Part shown: positions 1-10,879 of the stretch, one piece after another | How positions within the stretch are numbered: the first letter of the stretch is position 1 | Layout of the letters: the number at the start of each line of letters is the position of its first letter | From: Talpa occidentalis | Lineage: Eukaryota > Chordata > Mammalia > Eulipotyphla > Talpidae | NCBI RefSeq assembly: GCF_014898055.3 | Contig: NW_023605194.1 | Location: 98,587,258 to 98,651,257 of the forward strand | Length of the DNA: 64,000 bases | Reading direction: 5' to 3' | Program-made: the position numbers and the translations under genes | Notes under the pieces: model-generated | Database searches by the model: none | Told to the model about the DNA's origin: nothing | The model's input: only the letters and a program-made list of their open reading frames with translations

Positions 1-27
1 CAGCAGCACATTAAAAAAGAAAATGTA

Positions 28-275
28 GCCTCCCTGGTGGCGCAAGGGGTTAAGACACAACCTGTGAAGCTATCCGTAGCCAATGCAGCATGAGTTCGAT
101 CCCCAGCAAGGGAGCTACCCACATGGTGTGGCAGACCTCTCCTGACTCTCCCACTGCTTCCCTCAGTCAGTCTGCCTGTTCTGTTCTCCACTCTGTCTCT
201 GGTGAATCCTCTCACCCCACACACTTTGGCTTGTACCCCAGTTCTTGCATGCATAAATAAATTTTTAAAAAATTT
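28..275 (+). mobile_element. tRNA-derived SINE, older subfamily (B)
   Basis: The copy starts with GCCTCCCTGGTGGCGCAAGG, which contains a pol III A box. The B box (AGTTCGATCCC) lies about 60 bases on. The rest is the CAGTCAGTCTGCCTGTTCT and CTCTGTCTCTGGTGAATCC body typical of this window's SINEs, ending in GCATAAATAAATTTTT. Imperfect flanking repeats (TTAAAAAAGAAAATGTA before, TTAAAAAAGTAAAAACA after) look like a target-site duplication. I call it subfamily B because it ends in TGTACCCCAGTTCTTGCATG rather than the TGTACCCAGTGCATG of the younger copies. Assignment to a Rhin-1-like bat SINE is inference. Confidence 0.85.
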
Positions 276-289
276 AAAAAAGTAAAAAC

Positions 290-1400
290 ATTAACAAAAT
301 GCTAAACATTTAAAATATATTAATCATATACAATATGTGTAAATATTGCCTAAGTATTTTTATTTGAAAATAAATTCAAGCTTATACTTCTAGAGTTCCT
401 ATATTATTTCCAAACTATCCTATTTTAAACAATAACTTCTAATCATGCTTTTTTAATACTTAATTTATTGCCTTTTTCTCCAAAAAGTCCCAGTGGATTT
501 CACAATTTCATAATGCATTAACAAATCTATCTAATAGAGTAATTAGCCTTCAAGTTGTTATTGAGTTCTTATATTTATGAAGATTAGAATTCCTATTTGT
601 ACCCACATTTATAGTAAATGCTATTCCTAGTCTCTACACTTCTAAAGGATGATGGTATGTCAACTCACTGGCAGAGTGTACATGTTCATACCTAGCTATT
701 TTTCGTTTAGCCTAATCAACATCGAAAATTCTGTTCTCTGAAATTTTAGTCTTCCATGGTTGACAGTGGTAGGTAAGTCTGGTAACCACAGGAGACTCTG
801 AAGTATTCACTGATCAGAGCACAAACCATCAGTGGTTGGGATTTGTTCTCTGAACAGCCACGGATTTTAACCTGAGATAAATAACCCTAGATTGCTGTAG
901 GGTTCACTCTCAGATCTGGTTGTGTGTGTGTGTTTCCATTTATCTTATAAAGTACTAAGTCTATTAGCCCATTTCTTTAATAAAACAAAACATCTGTGGT
1001 CTTATCCAACTTAGTTTCAGAGGTTTCCGAGGCCCCCTAGTTTCTCAATGTTTCGCTTCAGATGTTTCCTCCCATAAACAGCACACACCTGTCTTCCTTT
1101 TAGCTGCTCGTCATTGAGGCTGCCACTGGCCAGACCTCCTCAACTTTCTCACTGCAGCTGGGGTCGAGAATCCGAGGAGTTCTAGTCATTCTCCTGGCTG
1201 CAGCACAAGCGTCCATCCCCGTGTTGGAGCGCGTGAGCTGCTGAGAAGCCCAAAACTTTCTCTTTACCTTTGGCATCTGTCCTCACTGAGTTCAGAATTT
1301 TTGCAGCAGCGACCACGTTCTTCATCCTGGGCTCCCAGCCTACCAAGCCCACCCTGCCACACACCCTCCGAGCCAGGGCTCCTTGTCCTTGACTCCAGCT
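290..1400. other. AT-rich upstream sequence, no gene seen
   Basis: Apparently unique, AT-rich sequence leading into the CpG-rich block. It has a short GT run near 920 and no recognisable repeat, RNA gene or coding signature. Base composition turns GC-richer from about 1,020 onward. The short reading frames here have random-looking composition and none continues across plausible splice sites. Confidence 0.6.
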
Positions 1401-1521
1401 ATCCTGGCCATGCAGCGTTCTGGGTACGCCTGAAGGCTCTGTTGATGCCTCCGCCCGCGCTGCGTTGCCCGCGTGAGCGCAGGATTATTCCAGCTTTTGA
1501 GCATGGCAGATTTCCACCGGA

Positions 1522-1529
1522 TGACATCA
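1522..1529 (+). promoter_or_regulatory. CRE-like site TGACATCA
   Basis: One base differs from the palindromic CRE TGACGTCA. The site lies about 240 bp upstream of the first donor, inside the CpG-rich block, where CREB/ATF-family sites commonly occur. A second partial element, GACGTC, lies near 2364. Function is inferred from motif and position only. Confidence 0.4.
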
Positions 1530-1539
1530 TGGGAGCCCA

Positions 1540-1765
1540 GTGAGTGAGGGCTCTGAGAGGGGGACGGAGCAGGGGAGGGGAAGCAAAGGAGGGGAGAGGG
1601 CTGGGAAGCTGAGCCGGAGCGGGTCTGCCAGCCATCCGGCTGCACGTCCGCGAGCGAGGGAGGTGTGCTCCGCCTGCAACTGACAAAGGATGGGAGGATG
1701 CCTGCGCCCCGGGGTGCCGGATGCGCGCATCCCAGCGGCCGCCTGAGCGACTTCGCCTGCGGCGG
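1540..1765 (+). other. Candidate non-coding first exon ending at a splice donor
   Basis: CpG-rich sequence ends at GCGG|GTGAGTGAT, with the donor GT at 1766-1767, a good match to MAG|GTRAGT. The 5' end is a guess because no transcription start can be read from sequence. It contains an upstream open frame at 1690-1746 (18 codons plus stop) whose ATG has A at -3 and G at +4. A second ATG at 1721 stays open into the donor but has a weak context. Either this is 5' UTR or coding starts here; I favour UTR. Confidence 0.35.
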
Positions 1766-2337
1766 GTGAGTGATTGCAAAGATCTTTCATCCTGGCTGCG
1801 AGCCCGCATCCGCCTTGGCTCGCCGTCCCAGGCAGCTGTATCCCTAAGCCGGAGCGCAGGCAGCAGGTGCCTTTGCACGGTGGGTGTGCGGAGGAGCAGC
1901 TACTACTATTGGGGTTCGTGGGGAGCGCTAGTACCCAGCCCCTTGGCGGAGGGCTTGCCCTGTTAGGCTCAGTTCTGTTGAGTGCAAGCTGTTCTATTCC
2001 CACCTCCCGCCCAGCGCTCCTGTCGTTTCGGGTGAATCCCCAGTGCGCGGCGCGCTGTGTATACCAGCTTGGTACTAGTCACCCAGCCGCACCCCTTGGA
2101 AAGCGCGAAATCGATGGCAGTCACTTTACAGGAGCTCTGGCTATCTGTATGGGCTTGAGGGTGACGGGCACTGATTTCCCAGGGAGGGCGTGCGCCATGG
2201 ACCACTGAGGGCAGCCTTTGTCTTTGGTTGAGCGCTGATGCACTCAAAGCTGAGTCTGGCTCACCGCAACTCTCGAATCGGATCCGGTTCCCCGGCACCA
2301 GCCCGCCTGGGCGAGGGATGCTATTGTGTTCCCGCAG

Positions 2338-2390
2338 CAGGCGGGACTGAGCTGGGACTTTAAGACGTCGGAAGGTTCGTGCACCCGAGG
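2338..2390 (+). other. Candidate alternative 5'-UTR exon end with consensus donor
   Basis: CACCCGAGG|GTAAGTGAG gives a near-perfect splice donor with GT at 2391-2392. An acceptor-like TATTGTGTTCCCGCAG ends at 2337, so this could be a 53-bp internal exon. It could equally be the 3' end of a longer alternative first exon from the same CpG-rich block. No long open frame reaches the donor, so any product would be untranslated. RNA evidence is needed to choose. Confidence 0.3.
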
Positions 2391-2399
2391 GTAAGTGAG

Positions 2400-4600
2400 C
2401 AGTTATCCTGGTGCAGAGTCAGCTGAAGTTGCAGGGAATGAAGTGACCAATCGAGGTAGAAAGACGCCCAAGTTCTGTCACCAAGTGTACGAGAGAAAGA
2501 GCAAACTTAGGGAGCCTCGTTCGTTTTTCTGGTTTCTGAAGCGTTTTTATTGGGGATTTTTGGTGGCAGGTGGATGGAGTAAGAGGCTCGTCCAGGATAT
2601 CATTAGGGGGATTCACGTCGTCCTGGCCATCTCTTTTGTTATTCAATAGGTACGAAGAGGTTTGCTTGCTAAATATTTCTGAGATTGGGATCTGTTCTAT
2701 TATGCAGCTTTATTATGCAGCTTTGTGGGCTTAAAGAGAAGAGATTCAGAACGTGCTCCCGTAGCTTAGCTTAGATACTTGCCCGGGGTTAAGTGCTGGA
2801 AAACTAATACCCACGCCTCCTCGCTTTCTACCGATTCCACTCTCTATTACTTTCCATTGGAAAGAGTCCAGTGTTGAGATAGCAGAGAAGAGGCGGTATC
2901 TATTGGAATATATTATTTTAATGTCAGTTTTATTTTAACATCGATATATTTCCAAAGACACACTGTGGAAAAGGTGGAAGGAGAGAAAGTTTGTTACTTT
3001 GTAGTTCACTTTAAGTTTTATCCACTGCATTCTAAAATTTCTAGGTTTTAGCTTTTATTTTAAATATTTTAAATTATATTTAAATTTAAATATTTAATTT
3101 AAAAAATTATATTTTAAATTTATTTAAAATTTTTAAATATTTTAAATTATTTTTAATTATAAGTTATTTTATATTCACGAGTTTAGTGCATAATAAAAGA
3201 TCTCTGATTTCTAAGGAGTCTCTTGATGTACAGGCTTGATATTCCATCCAGCACCTAACAGGGATTAAGAAAGTAACTATGACAGTTATATATTCGTAGG
3301 CTTCTCTGGAAAAGACTTACTGGTTTTTCTTTAGATTGTTTCTTCTTCCTAAATGGTCTTCTAGCCTAATGAAGCTTTCTAAGTATCAAAGTAAATTTTC
3401 TTGGTCAGTTATTGCTCCCTCATCAAATTTGAGGTATTTTTCAGAACAGAAATGTTGGGACATTATTGGAAAAAGAAATGTGGTGGAAGTAAAAAAAAAA
3501 AAAAAACTGGGTGAGGAAAAATAGGGAGATTTTAGTAAATATGAGTAGTTGAACTAAAATGAGCTTTGGGGGATGGCAAATTAGTTTTACTTTGTGAAAA
3601 ACTTACCGTAGCTTTTATAGATTTGTCTATCCTTTCAGGAAGTATATAATTGAATGTTTGGTTATGTCCTATTCTTTCTGTTATGTTACCTCATGTTATG
3701 CTATGTTGAGAGACCCATAATGTGAACTTAGGAAAAGCACATCTTTACCCAGAGCTTCTAGACTTTGCAGCATAATTTTCTCCTTTGATTTAGGCATCAT
3801 TTTAATTTATTTATTTGTTGCTGATTTCTTATTACCAAGGACTCCCACCTGTTTCTTTTTTTAAAAGTCCCTTTTTTTTTTTAATCCCTATAGTAAAGCT
3901 TAAAGAACTTTACATGGATGTTCTTGGAGAACCTGTTGCTTATGTTGGCTGCTTCCCTCAAATATTATAATGACAGAATCTCAAGGCATTAGAATAACTT
4001 CTGTAAATGACAAAAGATTTTAAAATGATGTACATTAAGATCTGATTATAATGCAGTTGACAAAGTAGTTTGCTCAATTTTGTGACTTTCAGTGTTTTAG
4101 AGTAATAACCAGAATTGACCAGTGATGAAACTGTACCAGAATGTATCAGGCTTTTAAGATACTTAAAATAATTTTATATCACTCATTAATACCACATACA
4201 TGTAAGAAGGTTAAACATTTCTCCTACGTGACTATGGTGCTCATGACTTTGGACATACACCAATCCACCCAATTTGTTTGCTGTCTCCCCCTCCACAAGG
4301 AGAGAGAACGATTTTATGAGTATTAGGAGTCCTTCCAAGGCCTTCCATATTTCTTTCTTTTATCCATTAAAGACTTCATTATTTTAGAATTTTGATTTTC
4401 AGAGGAGTTTTGGCACAGGTTTAAAACACAGAGATTACTGTGAAACAGTACTTAATTACCCATTTAACCAAAGTGACAGTGATTTTAATAGCAACCATAA
4501 AAACTTCGATGGTTGCAAACAAAACATAGCTCTTTGAAAATCAAGACTAGGTTTACTGTTCTAACAAAAGTAAGAGATTAAATTTGGGTTTCACATACAT
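2400..4600. other. AT-rich putative intronic sequence
   Basis: No gene or well-defined repeat is recognised. It includes an extremely AT-rich, self-complementary tract (3,045-3,175) built from TTTAAA/AAATTT words, an A-homopolymer near 3,490, a T-rich run near 3,870 and a short imperfect duplication of TTATGCAGCTTT near 2,700. Open frames here are short and unremarkable. Confidence 0.6.
3045..3175. repeat. AT-rich low-complexity tract
   Basis: Over about 130 bp the sequence is almost purely A and T in blocks of TTTAAA, AAATATTTAA and AATTTATT, making it locally self-complementary. This is simple low-complexity sequence, possibly an unpairing or matrix-attachment-like element. Nothing beyond composition supports a function. 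Confidence 0.8.
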
Positions 4601-4899
4601 GTACTACTGATATTAACTCTATTTTTAAAATCCTTACCACAAGTCTTTTGATCATATCCAGCTTGACCACATAAAGTTTCTTTCCCTACAACTTCTTTCT
4701 CACAAACCTTTTACACATTCCCATTTTCTTTTATAACCTCGCCCCAAAAGTGACCAGCTTCATCTTGAAATCTTCCTTTTCTTTCCTAACTCCATTTCTT
4801 TTTCTTCCTATCTCCATTTCTTATACCTCTTTTTATTTACCCAAGCACACACACATCTTACTTTCTTTACCACACAGAGTTATTTCTCTTCTTACTTCC

Positions 4900-5470
4900 A
4901 CCAGCTTTAATTTCATACTTTAACTAGAACTTTTAACCCTAAACCCCTTAATTTCCTACTTTCTAAATTGTAAGTAGTTGTGAAAACTGTGTTACATTAG
5001 TATCTCCATAGATTGGAAGACTTAGAAATAGCTTTTCATAATTTGCAAGACACACACTTCAATTTTTTCTAGGTAACACAAGACACATTTTACTCATCAA
5101 CATTATCTTAGTTCCACTGCAATAAGGAGACAAAAATAAACCTAAATTCAATAATTAATGTTCCATCAGAATTATTTAGATATTAAATGAATTCCTGTTA
5201 CTAAATTAAGTAAAACCTTTAACTTTCCAAAAGAGATTTGGATACTACTGAAATGGTTGGTAAAACGAACAGGTTCAGAGAGGAGTCACCAAAGTTAAAC
5301 TTAGAGGTTGCAGCTTTAGTTTCTTTCAAGAGCGGAATCTCCAACGGTCAATATGGAATTAAATTGGTAAAATCATCTTGCCTGAAATTATCCTTTCTTT
5401 AGTTTATCCCATTATTTAATTTAATCTACGTATAAAATTTTAATTTACCAAAACCTCTGAGACTAGTTAT
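4900..5470. repeat. Degraded ancient dispersed repeat (copy 1)
   Basis: This shares short, ordered blocks with 8,420-8,800 and 16,100-16,400. ACTTTCCAAAAGAGATTTGG here parallels ACTTTCCAAAAGATTTGG at 8,463. AATTGGTAAAA followed by CTTGCCTG here parallels the same pair near 8,750. TTATCTTAGTTCCACTGCAA through ATTAATGTT parallels TTATCTTCAGTTTCTCTGTA through ATTAATGTT near 16,160. Similarity is patchy, as expected for an old element. The style resembles the interior of an ancient LTR retroelement (MaLR/ERVL type), but I cannot confirm the family. Confidence 0.4.
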
Positions 5471-6590
5471 TGCTAGAGATCCTTATCTCATTTGTCTAAG
5501 CCTTTATCTCTTAAGTAAATTTATTTGATTAGCAAACTTCAGGCTGACATTCCTGACATGGGCTTAATATATATGGCTTTATTTTGGCTCTTTTTTTAAA
5601 TGATAGCTAACAAAACCTTATCAGACCAAGTCATTTACTTATTAGATGACATAAGCTAATTTTTATTGAAACACAAAGTACTGCACCTGATAGACACGTG
5701 TTTTAAATTAAACCATTAGATTTTAAGCTAGCTCTCATTGACCAAAAACTGCACTAAATCACATTTCTTAAAAATAGTTTTGTGTTGTTTCTATTATATT
5801 TCTGAGTTTAAAATTGTATAGGTGCCTTTTATATACAAATTCATTCTAATATTACAGTCTGGAGGCAAAATCAAATGGGAGGACTATACAAACATTTCTT
5901 TTAATTTTTATTTAAAACTTCAGCTGAATGTATTAGCTTTAAAGAAGTAACAGTTCTATCAATATTTGTGAAGATACAGAATTTTCATTCATTAAATTTC
6001 TAAATAGTCCTTTCTACTAATTTCTTCAGATAAGAAATTACTCCTTAGATTTGTATCTCAAAGAATGACTGATTAAAGAGAACATGGGGGCAAAACATTT
6101 GCATTACAGAGATAGACTCTTGCTTCATATCATACTTTGTCTTCTTGGGATGGGTAGAACTGAATTGTTCTTGGAGCCATACCTCTGGTCTTGTGAAGAC
6201 TCCATTCATAAGATAAAGATAAGTAATTACACAAAGAACTTGGGCTGTAACCCATATGATATGATTAGGTTGATAAGCCTATTCAACTACATTTTTCTCT
6301 AAGAGACTTTATTATATCATTGAGAAGGTTCCCTGTCTAAGATGCAAATTAAGATTTTTTAGATGCTTGAGCAATGTCATATTCAACTACAATTAAAACC
6401 TTTAGGACCCAAGATCAGAACTATTTTAAAGATGACCAAAGAATAATCTTGACAGTTTTCCTGAGGATTCACCGTAGACCTTAGAAGGAGTAAAGTCCTT
6501 GTCCTTTTTTAGCCATATTGAGTCCAAGCCCTACTCTCAGAAAGTCAAGAGCCTGAAGAAAGTCTCATCAAATTCTATGACTTTTTGTAT
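5470..6590. other. AT-rich sequence, possibly part of the same ancient retroelement
   Basis: No open frame, RNA gene or clear repeat boundary is visible. It lies between the degraded repeat copy at about 5 kb and the LTR-like element at 6.6 kb, so it may be decayed internal sequence of an old element. That is positional inference only. Confidence 0.35.
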
Positions 6591-6599
6591 TGTTATAGT

Positions 6600-7146
6600 G
6601 CAGACTGAGGGGTACCTTGAGACCCCCAAACTTGTACTTCCTAAAGACTTTCTGCCAACAGTTACATAAAAACAAATCATACTGTTAGTGTGAAAGAACT
6701 TAATAGATTTGTGTGCATGAAAAGAGAAGAAAGGGTAATAGTTTCCTAATAAAACACCCCAAATTACCCATCCCCTCATGTGTAAATGCTCAGCCAAACA
6801 GGACTGGCCTATGTGGGGCCTCTGAGGCCTGGAAACTTTCTGCAAGTCTAAATCAACTTATGGCAGAGAACCGTAGGAAAGGGCCGAAGGGGCCAATCAA
6901 GACTGGGACAAAGGAACAAAATCAAGTACAAATTAAAGTAATGGCTGCCATTGTCAGCCTCTGCACAGGTCGCTCAGCCATGTCTCTTCCAAATGTCTCC
7001 CAAGTCCCTGGTGGGAGTACAAGGCTGAGCAGTGAGTGTGCCCGCCTCTCAGTCTTCTCTAGTTTCCCCACCACTCAGCTCTGCCCCCTCATTAGTTGGG
7101 GCAGGGAACCTGGAACCTCCCATGTTTATGGAGATACAGTGTTACA
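6600..7146 (+). mobile_element. LTR-like dispersed element, compact copy
   Basis: It begins GCAGACTGAGGGGTACC and ends AACCTCCCATGT...GTGTTACA. The whole length aligns in order with 53,051-54,787, with shared blocks GAGACCCCCAAACTT, TTAGTGTGAAAGAA, TTACCCATCCCCTCATG and GACCTGGAACCTCCC-like ends. A TG...CA-compatible border and roughly 550-bp length fit a solo LTR of an endogenous retrovirus. I see neither a convincing TSD nor an adjacent coding interior. The open frame across 6,713-7,150 follows the repeat and probably has no protein meaning. Confidence 0.5.
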
Positions 7147-7149
7147 CTA

Positions 7150-8300
7150 AGGTGAACATGAAAGACAGATGAGTGTGTGGTGCAGAAGGACATGAAAGGC
7201 ATTAGATTCAGATTGCTTATTATTTTACATTGTGCTGTTTGCTGATCTTAACTTTTTCTTTTCCTTTAAATCCAGTCTTGAATTTAGTGTGCCATCATCT
7301 TAAGATGTGATTTTAAGTTTAATTTGGTTTTCATTTTATTTTAAAAAGTCTCTAAGGCTAGCCAAGATACTTCCCTACTTGTCCTTTTTTTAGCATTTCA
7401 CTTTCCTTTATTCTAACAGTTTAGGCTTTTGCAATATGAAATTTAGGTTGTGAGCTCTGTGAATTTATCATAGATTCAATAAGCAATTTGGAAATTTTCT
7501 AATTTAATAGTAACACAGTAAAAACTAAAAGCATATTTTTTTTTAACTTACTGGAAAATGCAAAGTTGTTTACTCCCAGTAAACTATACGACAAAAGGAA
7601 AGGCTTAATACACATTAATAGTTTTCAGGTAAAGTTTAAAGTCAGAATTACTGTTGCCAGGAAAAGGGTCTAAAATTTTTCACAGGGTCTGAACCTCTTT
7701 GTTGGTTCTGGGTTAGGCCACCTGCCACTGCAAATGGAAACAAAAGGGACTTTGATACAGAAAAAATATACTAAAACCCAAAAACAACTGATTTAGTCTA
7801 ACCAACAGGGTAGAGAGGGAGCTGCTATTACATGTTTTAGCTCTATGTGTCTCATTCCCTGGGGATAAGGAGATTGATGTCGAGGTCCGCTGCATCTGGA
7901 GCTGGGGTCTCCCCCACTCTGGGGCAAAGACTTATCAAGACCTACCACTACCAGGCAGCAGAGTGCAGCCTGGCATTGCTGTGGTTGGGCTTCATGGCAG
8001 AAGTACAGCTTCTATATGCAGCAGCTCCAAACCTTGCAAAGCCTTCAAAATGTGGCTGCATGCTCTGCCCCCTTTTCAGCAGACCCCTCACTGAGGACAG
8101 CAGGGCCAGAATCCAAACTGTAGTGCATATTAAGATTTTTCATCTTATAACAGCACAGAAGACAGAGTTCAGAAGTGGTTACACTTTTCCTCAAGACTAG
8201 GAAAACAAGATCGTGTAACGCAAATTTCCAACCCATAGAACAGAAGAGAATAGCATCTCAAGATGGAAAATAACCCGTGACCCAACCTCCAGTTGGAAAA
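7150..8300. other. Unassigned sequence
   Basis: Moderately AT-rich to about 7,700, then a GC-richer patch at 7,830-8,120. The frame open across 7,847-8,200 is short, has no recognisable motif and is not flanked by good splice sites. No known repeat is confidently recognised. Confidence 0.4.
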
Positions 8301-8419
8301 CACATCATAAAACATCATCTAACACATAATAACAATGAAATATAACACACACAAAAAGCTCCTGGAGGAAACAAAAACTAATGGATCGATCAATATTAAG
8401 CACAAAATTTGTGAAAGCC

Positions 8420-8800
8420 AAAAGAGTCACCCAAGAAGCCAATTTTACCATATCCATATTTCACTTTCCAAAAGATTTGGATCAGAAAAGCCCTACCTTA
8501 CTCAACTAAGACCGGTAATAAGATTTTTAAACAAAACCTTAGGAGACAATAGGAAAAAAAATATTTTTTTGGGGGTGAGCAACCAATATTAAAGGATAAG
8601 GTCCTTTAAAGTAAAACACTATAATACCAATGAATTATTTCACTCAATTCTCTTTTCTCCTACCCATTATAAGTTTAGGGGGAAATAAAAAGTTTTCTCA
8701 ACACCTGGTTTCCATCAGTTTCTGCAAGGGCAGAGATTTCAGGAGTTTAATTGGTAAAAATGTTTACCTTGCTTGCCAGCCTGTTCAAAAGTCCTAGATC
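8420..8800. repeat. Degraded ancient dispersed repeat (copy 2)
   Basis: This is the second copy of the blocks described at 4,900-5,470. The clearest are ACTTTCCAAAAGATTTGGAT near 8,463 and TTTAATTGGTAAAAATG followed by CTTGCCTG-like sequence near 8,750. The two copies lie about 3.3 kb apart in the same orientation, which would suit either two terminal repeats of one old element or two independent insertions. The sequence is too diverged to decide by eye. Confidence 0.4.
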
Positions 8801-9770
8801 TCCTCCTCAGTAACCATCTTGGGGAAACAAGCAATTCCCATTTATTTGAAGATGCCCTGTTTCTGGCTGGTTTGCCATATTGTCTGTGTACAAAGGAAAT
8901 CATTCCAAATCGTTCTGGTTCTTCTAGGTTGGCAAATAATCAAATAAGCATCAGACAAATTGATATGAGAAGTCAGAAAGAAGTTGAATAAAAATAATCT
9001 GTATACCCCCTGCATCTGTGGAACAGACCCACCAAGACTAACCCACTCATGTGACTTTAAAATCCTTTGTAAATAGCTTAGCTGAGAGAGGGGACTTGGG
9101 GAGGGAGGAACCTGGGGAGGTGAGAAAGTGAGGGTCAGTTAGGTAGGTTAAGGTTTATAGATTGTTCTGCTTTTTCCACTGAAAAGGGAAAAGAAAATTA
9201 GGTATTCCTTGGAGAAACCCTTATATGGAGAAATTTGCCTATAAATATGAAAAGAAACCTGCACCCAGCCTTGAGAACCTTCCCCTTACGTCAGTCTTTT
9301 GTATGGATGAGCTTTTAAACCAAATCTTGAAAGATGACCACGGAACTGAGACATGGGGCCGTGGGGCAGCAGCAGGATGGAGAGTACACAGTGAAGTATG
9401 GTGGAGGACTGTGTGCTTTGGTGTTGGGTGTACTGGGGTAACAACACCTGCAGAGCAATCCTAGACTTCCAGAGTACTAACAATGATGCAAACCAATGGT
9501 ACTTTAATAACACATTTTTAAAAATAATGAAAATAAATAAATGTCTTTTCCCAAAAAAGACATAATTTGTGGGGGTAGATTTTTGCTCCCATGTGGTAAC
9601 TATTGCTGATATGACGCGGTGTGCCTAATGTAAAAGTAAATATTATATAAAACATACATAATGCCAATCAGACCATCAGCCAGCTATCATTAGATAGCTC
9701 ATAGTTTTCGACAAATAATATTTCCTTGAACAGTAGATGTTTTAAATGGTGAACAAAAAAATGAACATTA
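8800..9770. other. Unassigned sequence, no gene seen
   Basis: This includes a GGGGAGGGAGGAACCTGGGGAG purine-rich patch near 9,095 and an AT-rich stretch from 9,500. No repeat, RNA or coding feature is supported. Confidence 0.5.
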
Positions 9771-9854
9771 GGATAACATTAGGAAAATTATGCCTGAAAT
9801 AATGTTCTTTAAGGATAACATTAGGAAAATTATGCCTGAAATAATGTTCTTTAA
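9771..9854 (+). repeat. Perfect 42-bp tandem duplication
   Basis: The unit GGATAACATTAGG...GTTCTTTAA at 9771-9812 is repeated base for base at 9813-9854. A partial echo (ATGAACATTAGG) precedes it. Identity between the units implies a recent duplication, or an allele or assembly feature. Confidence 0.95.
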
Positions 9855-9859
9855 TATAT

Positions 9860-10680
9860 TTTGTGAATATCTTGGCTATTTTGTTATACAAAGTCTCTTT
9901 TTCCTTTGGTTTCAGGTAACATGGTTTACATCATTATATGGTATAGGAGTACAGATTTACCCTCCTCAAGTGTGCGTTATTGCACCATGCCCACCGCCAA
10001 AGGACTTTTAATTGAGAAAAATGAGCGGAAAGGGAGGAAGTTGCATTGTACAACAAAAACAAAGCTATATAGTCTATTGCTCAGAGTAGCAATAGTGATA
10101 TTTCAAGGTCATGGAAAAATACATTATGTCAGAACTCTGAAAGATTTCCAAAGGATGATTGCGAGGAATATGTTTGTTTTATTTTGTGGCCTCTTGCTTT
10201 CATTGTTCCAGTTGTTTGACTTGAACAGATACTGAAATCAGGGATTCAGTGAAACTTTCTTCACCTTCCCTGGGGCGAAATTATACCCTGAATGCAACCA
10301 GAAGTTGGTTTTATGCACTTTTGCATGTCATAACTTATATTTTAGTTTAAAGATGTTTTATGGATCACAAAGTATTGTAAGTCTAACTGATGTGTAGATC
10401 TTTGATATGGAAATTGGTCAGTACCCCTTTCTCCACTGAAAGGTGTTGGCATCTCAGTTTCTGGAACTACAAGTGAAAAGTGAAAGCCAACAGTGACAGG
10501 ATTGTTGGAAATATTCAGGTCTGCTCTCATATCTTATTCAGAGTGTTAAGACAATATTGCAAAGGGAATGTTTAAAAAGAAAATTAAAGAAATTTTGAGG
10601 CAAAATCTCCAAAAGTCAAAACTATCCCTTTGTTGTAGTGGACACATTTTGCAAATCAATGAACTCCCATCTGATACTAT
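9860..10680. other. Unassigned sequence, no gene seen
   Basis: Apparently unique, AT-rich sequence. Overlapping short frames at 9,790-10,235 read through the tandem duplication and have no recognisable protein features. Confidence 0.5.
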
Positions 10681-10689
10681 TAATTCCTG

Positions 10690-10875
10690 TTTTCTTTCCC
10701 AGTGTCTGAGGACAAGTCTCTGAACCTCTTAAACACGGGTTTCATTTTACATAAAACAGAGGTGATAATATCTTCTCTGCCCTCCTCACAGGGAATGGTG
10801 CATAGCAAATGAGCTAATGTGCAAAAGTGATTATGTGAATGTGGAAGGACTAGCTAACAAATACTACCTATTAAA
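10690..10875 (+). repeat. MIR SINE relic
   Basis: The order of landmarks matches MIR: AAGTCTCTGAACCTCTT, TTTCATTTTACATAAAACAGAGGTGATAATA, CTCACAGGGAATG and AAATGAGCTAATGTGCAAA. These parallel the MIR core (losing-competition with other families is unlikely given the order). It is an old, shared mammalian repeat with no sign of current function. Confidence 0.7.
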
Positions 10876-10879
10876 CAAC

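Larger units (their letters stand above)
1410..2400 (+). promoter_or_regulatory. CpG-rich putative promoter and first-exon region
   Basis: This is the only sustained GC- and CpG-rich stretch in the window, with runs such as CGGCCGCC, GTCCGCGAGCGAG and GCGCGGCGCGC in otherwise CpG-poor DNA. It has no evident TATA box, a CRE-like TGACATCA at 1522-1529, a purine-rich GGGGAGGGG tract near 1,570 and two strong plus-strand splice-donor sequences. Unmethylated CpG-island promoters typically look like this. The direction (rightward) rests only on the donors, and the gene cannot be named. The overlapping open frames on both strands are what high GC content produces by chance. Confidence 0.6.

Noticed and set aside
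1399..2298. Overlapping open frames of 100-160 codons on both strands in the CpG-rich block
   Set aside because: High GC content removes stop codons by chance. No frame continues through consistent splice sites, none shows recognisable domains, and strands overlap in contradictory ways.
2755..2815. Mitochondrial-insertion look-alike (GTAGCTTAGCTTAGA)
   Set aside because: The match to a mitochondrial tRNA start is short and the following sequence does not continue as mtDNA.
6713..7150. 145-codon frame, and its counterpart at 54,295-54,885
   Set aside because: They lie inside the two copies of the same LTR-like repeat, so their similarity is explained by DNA homology. No protein motif is visible.
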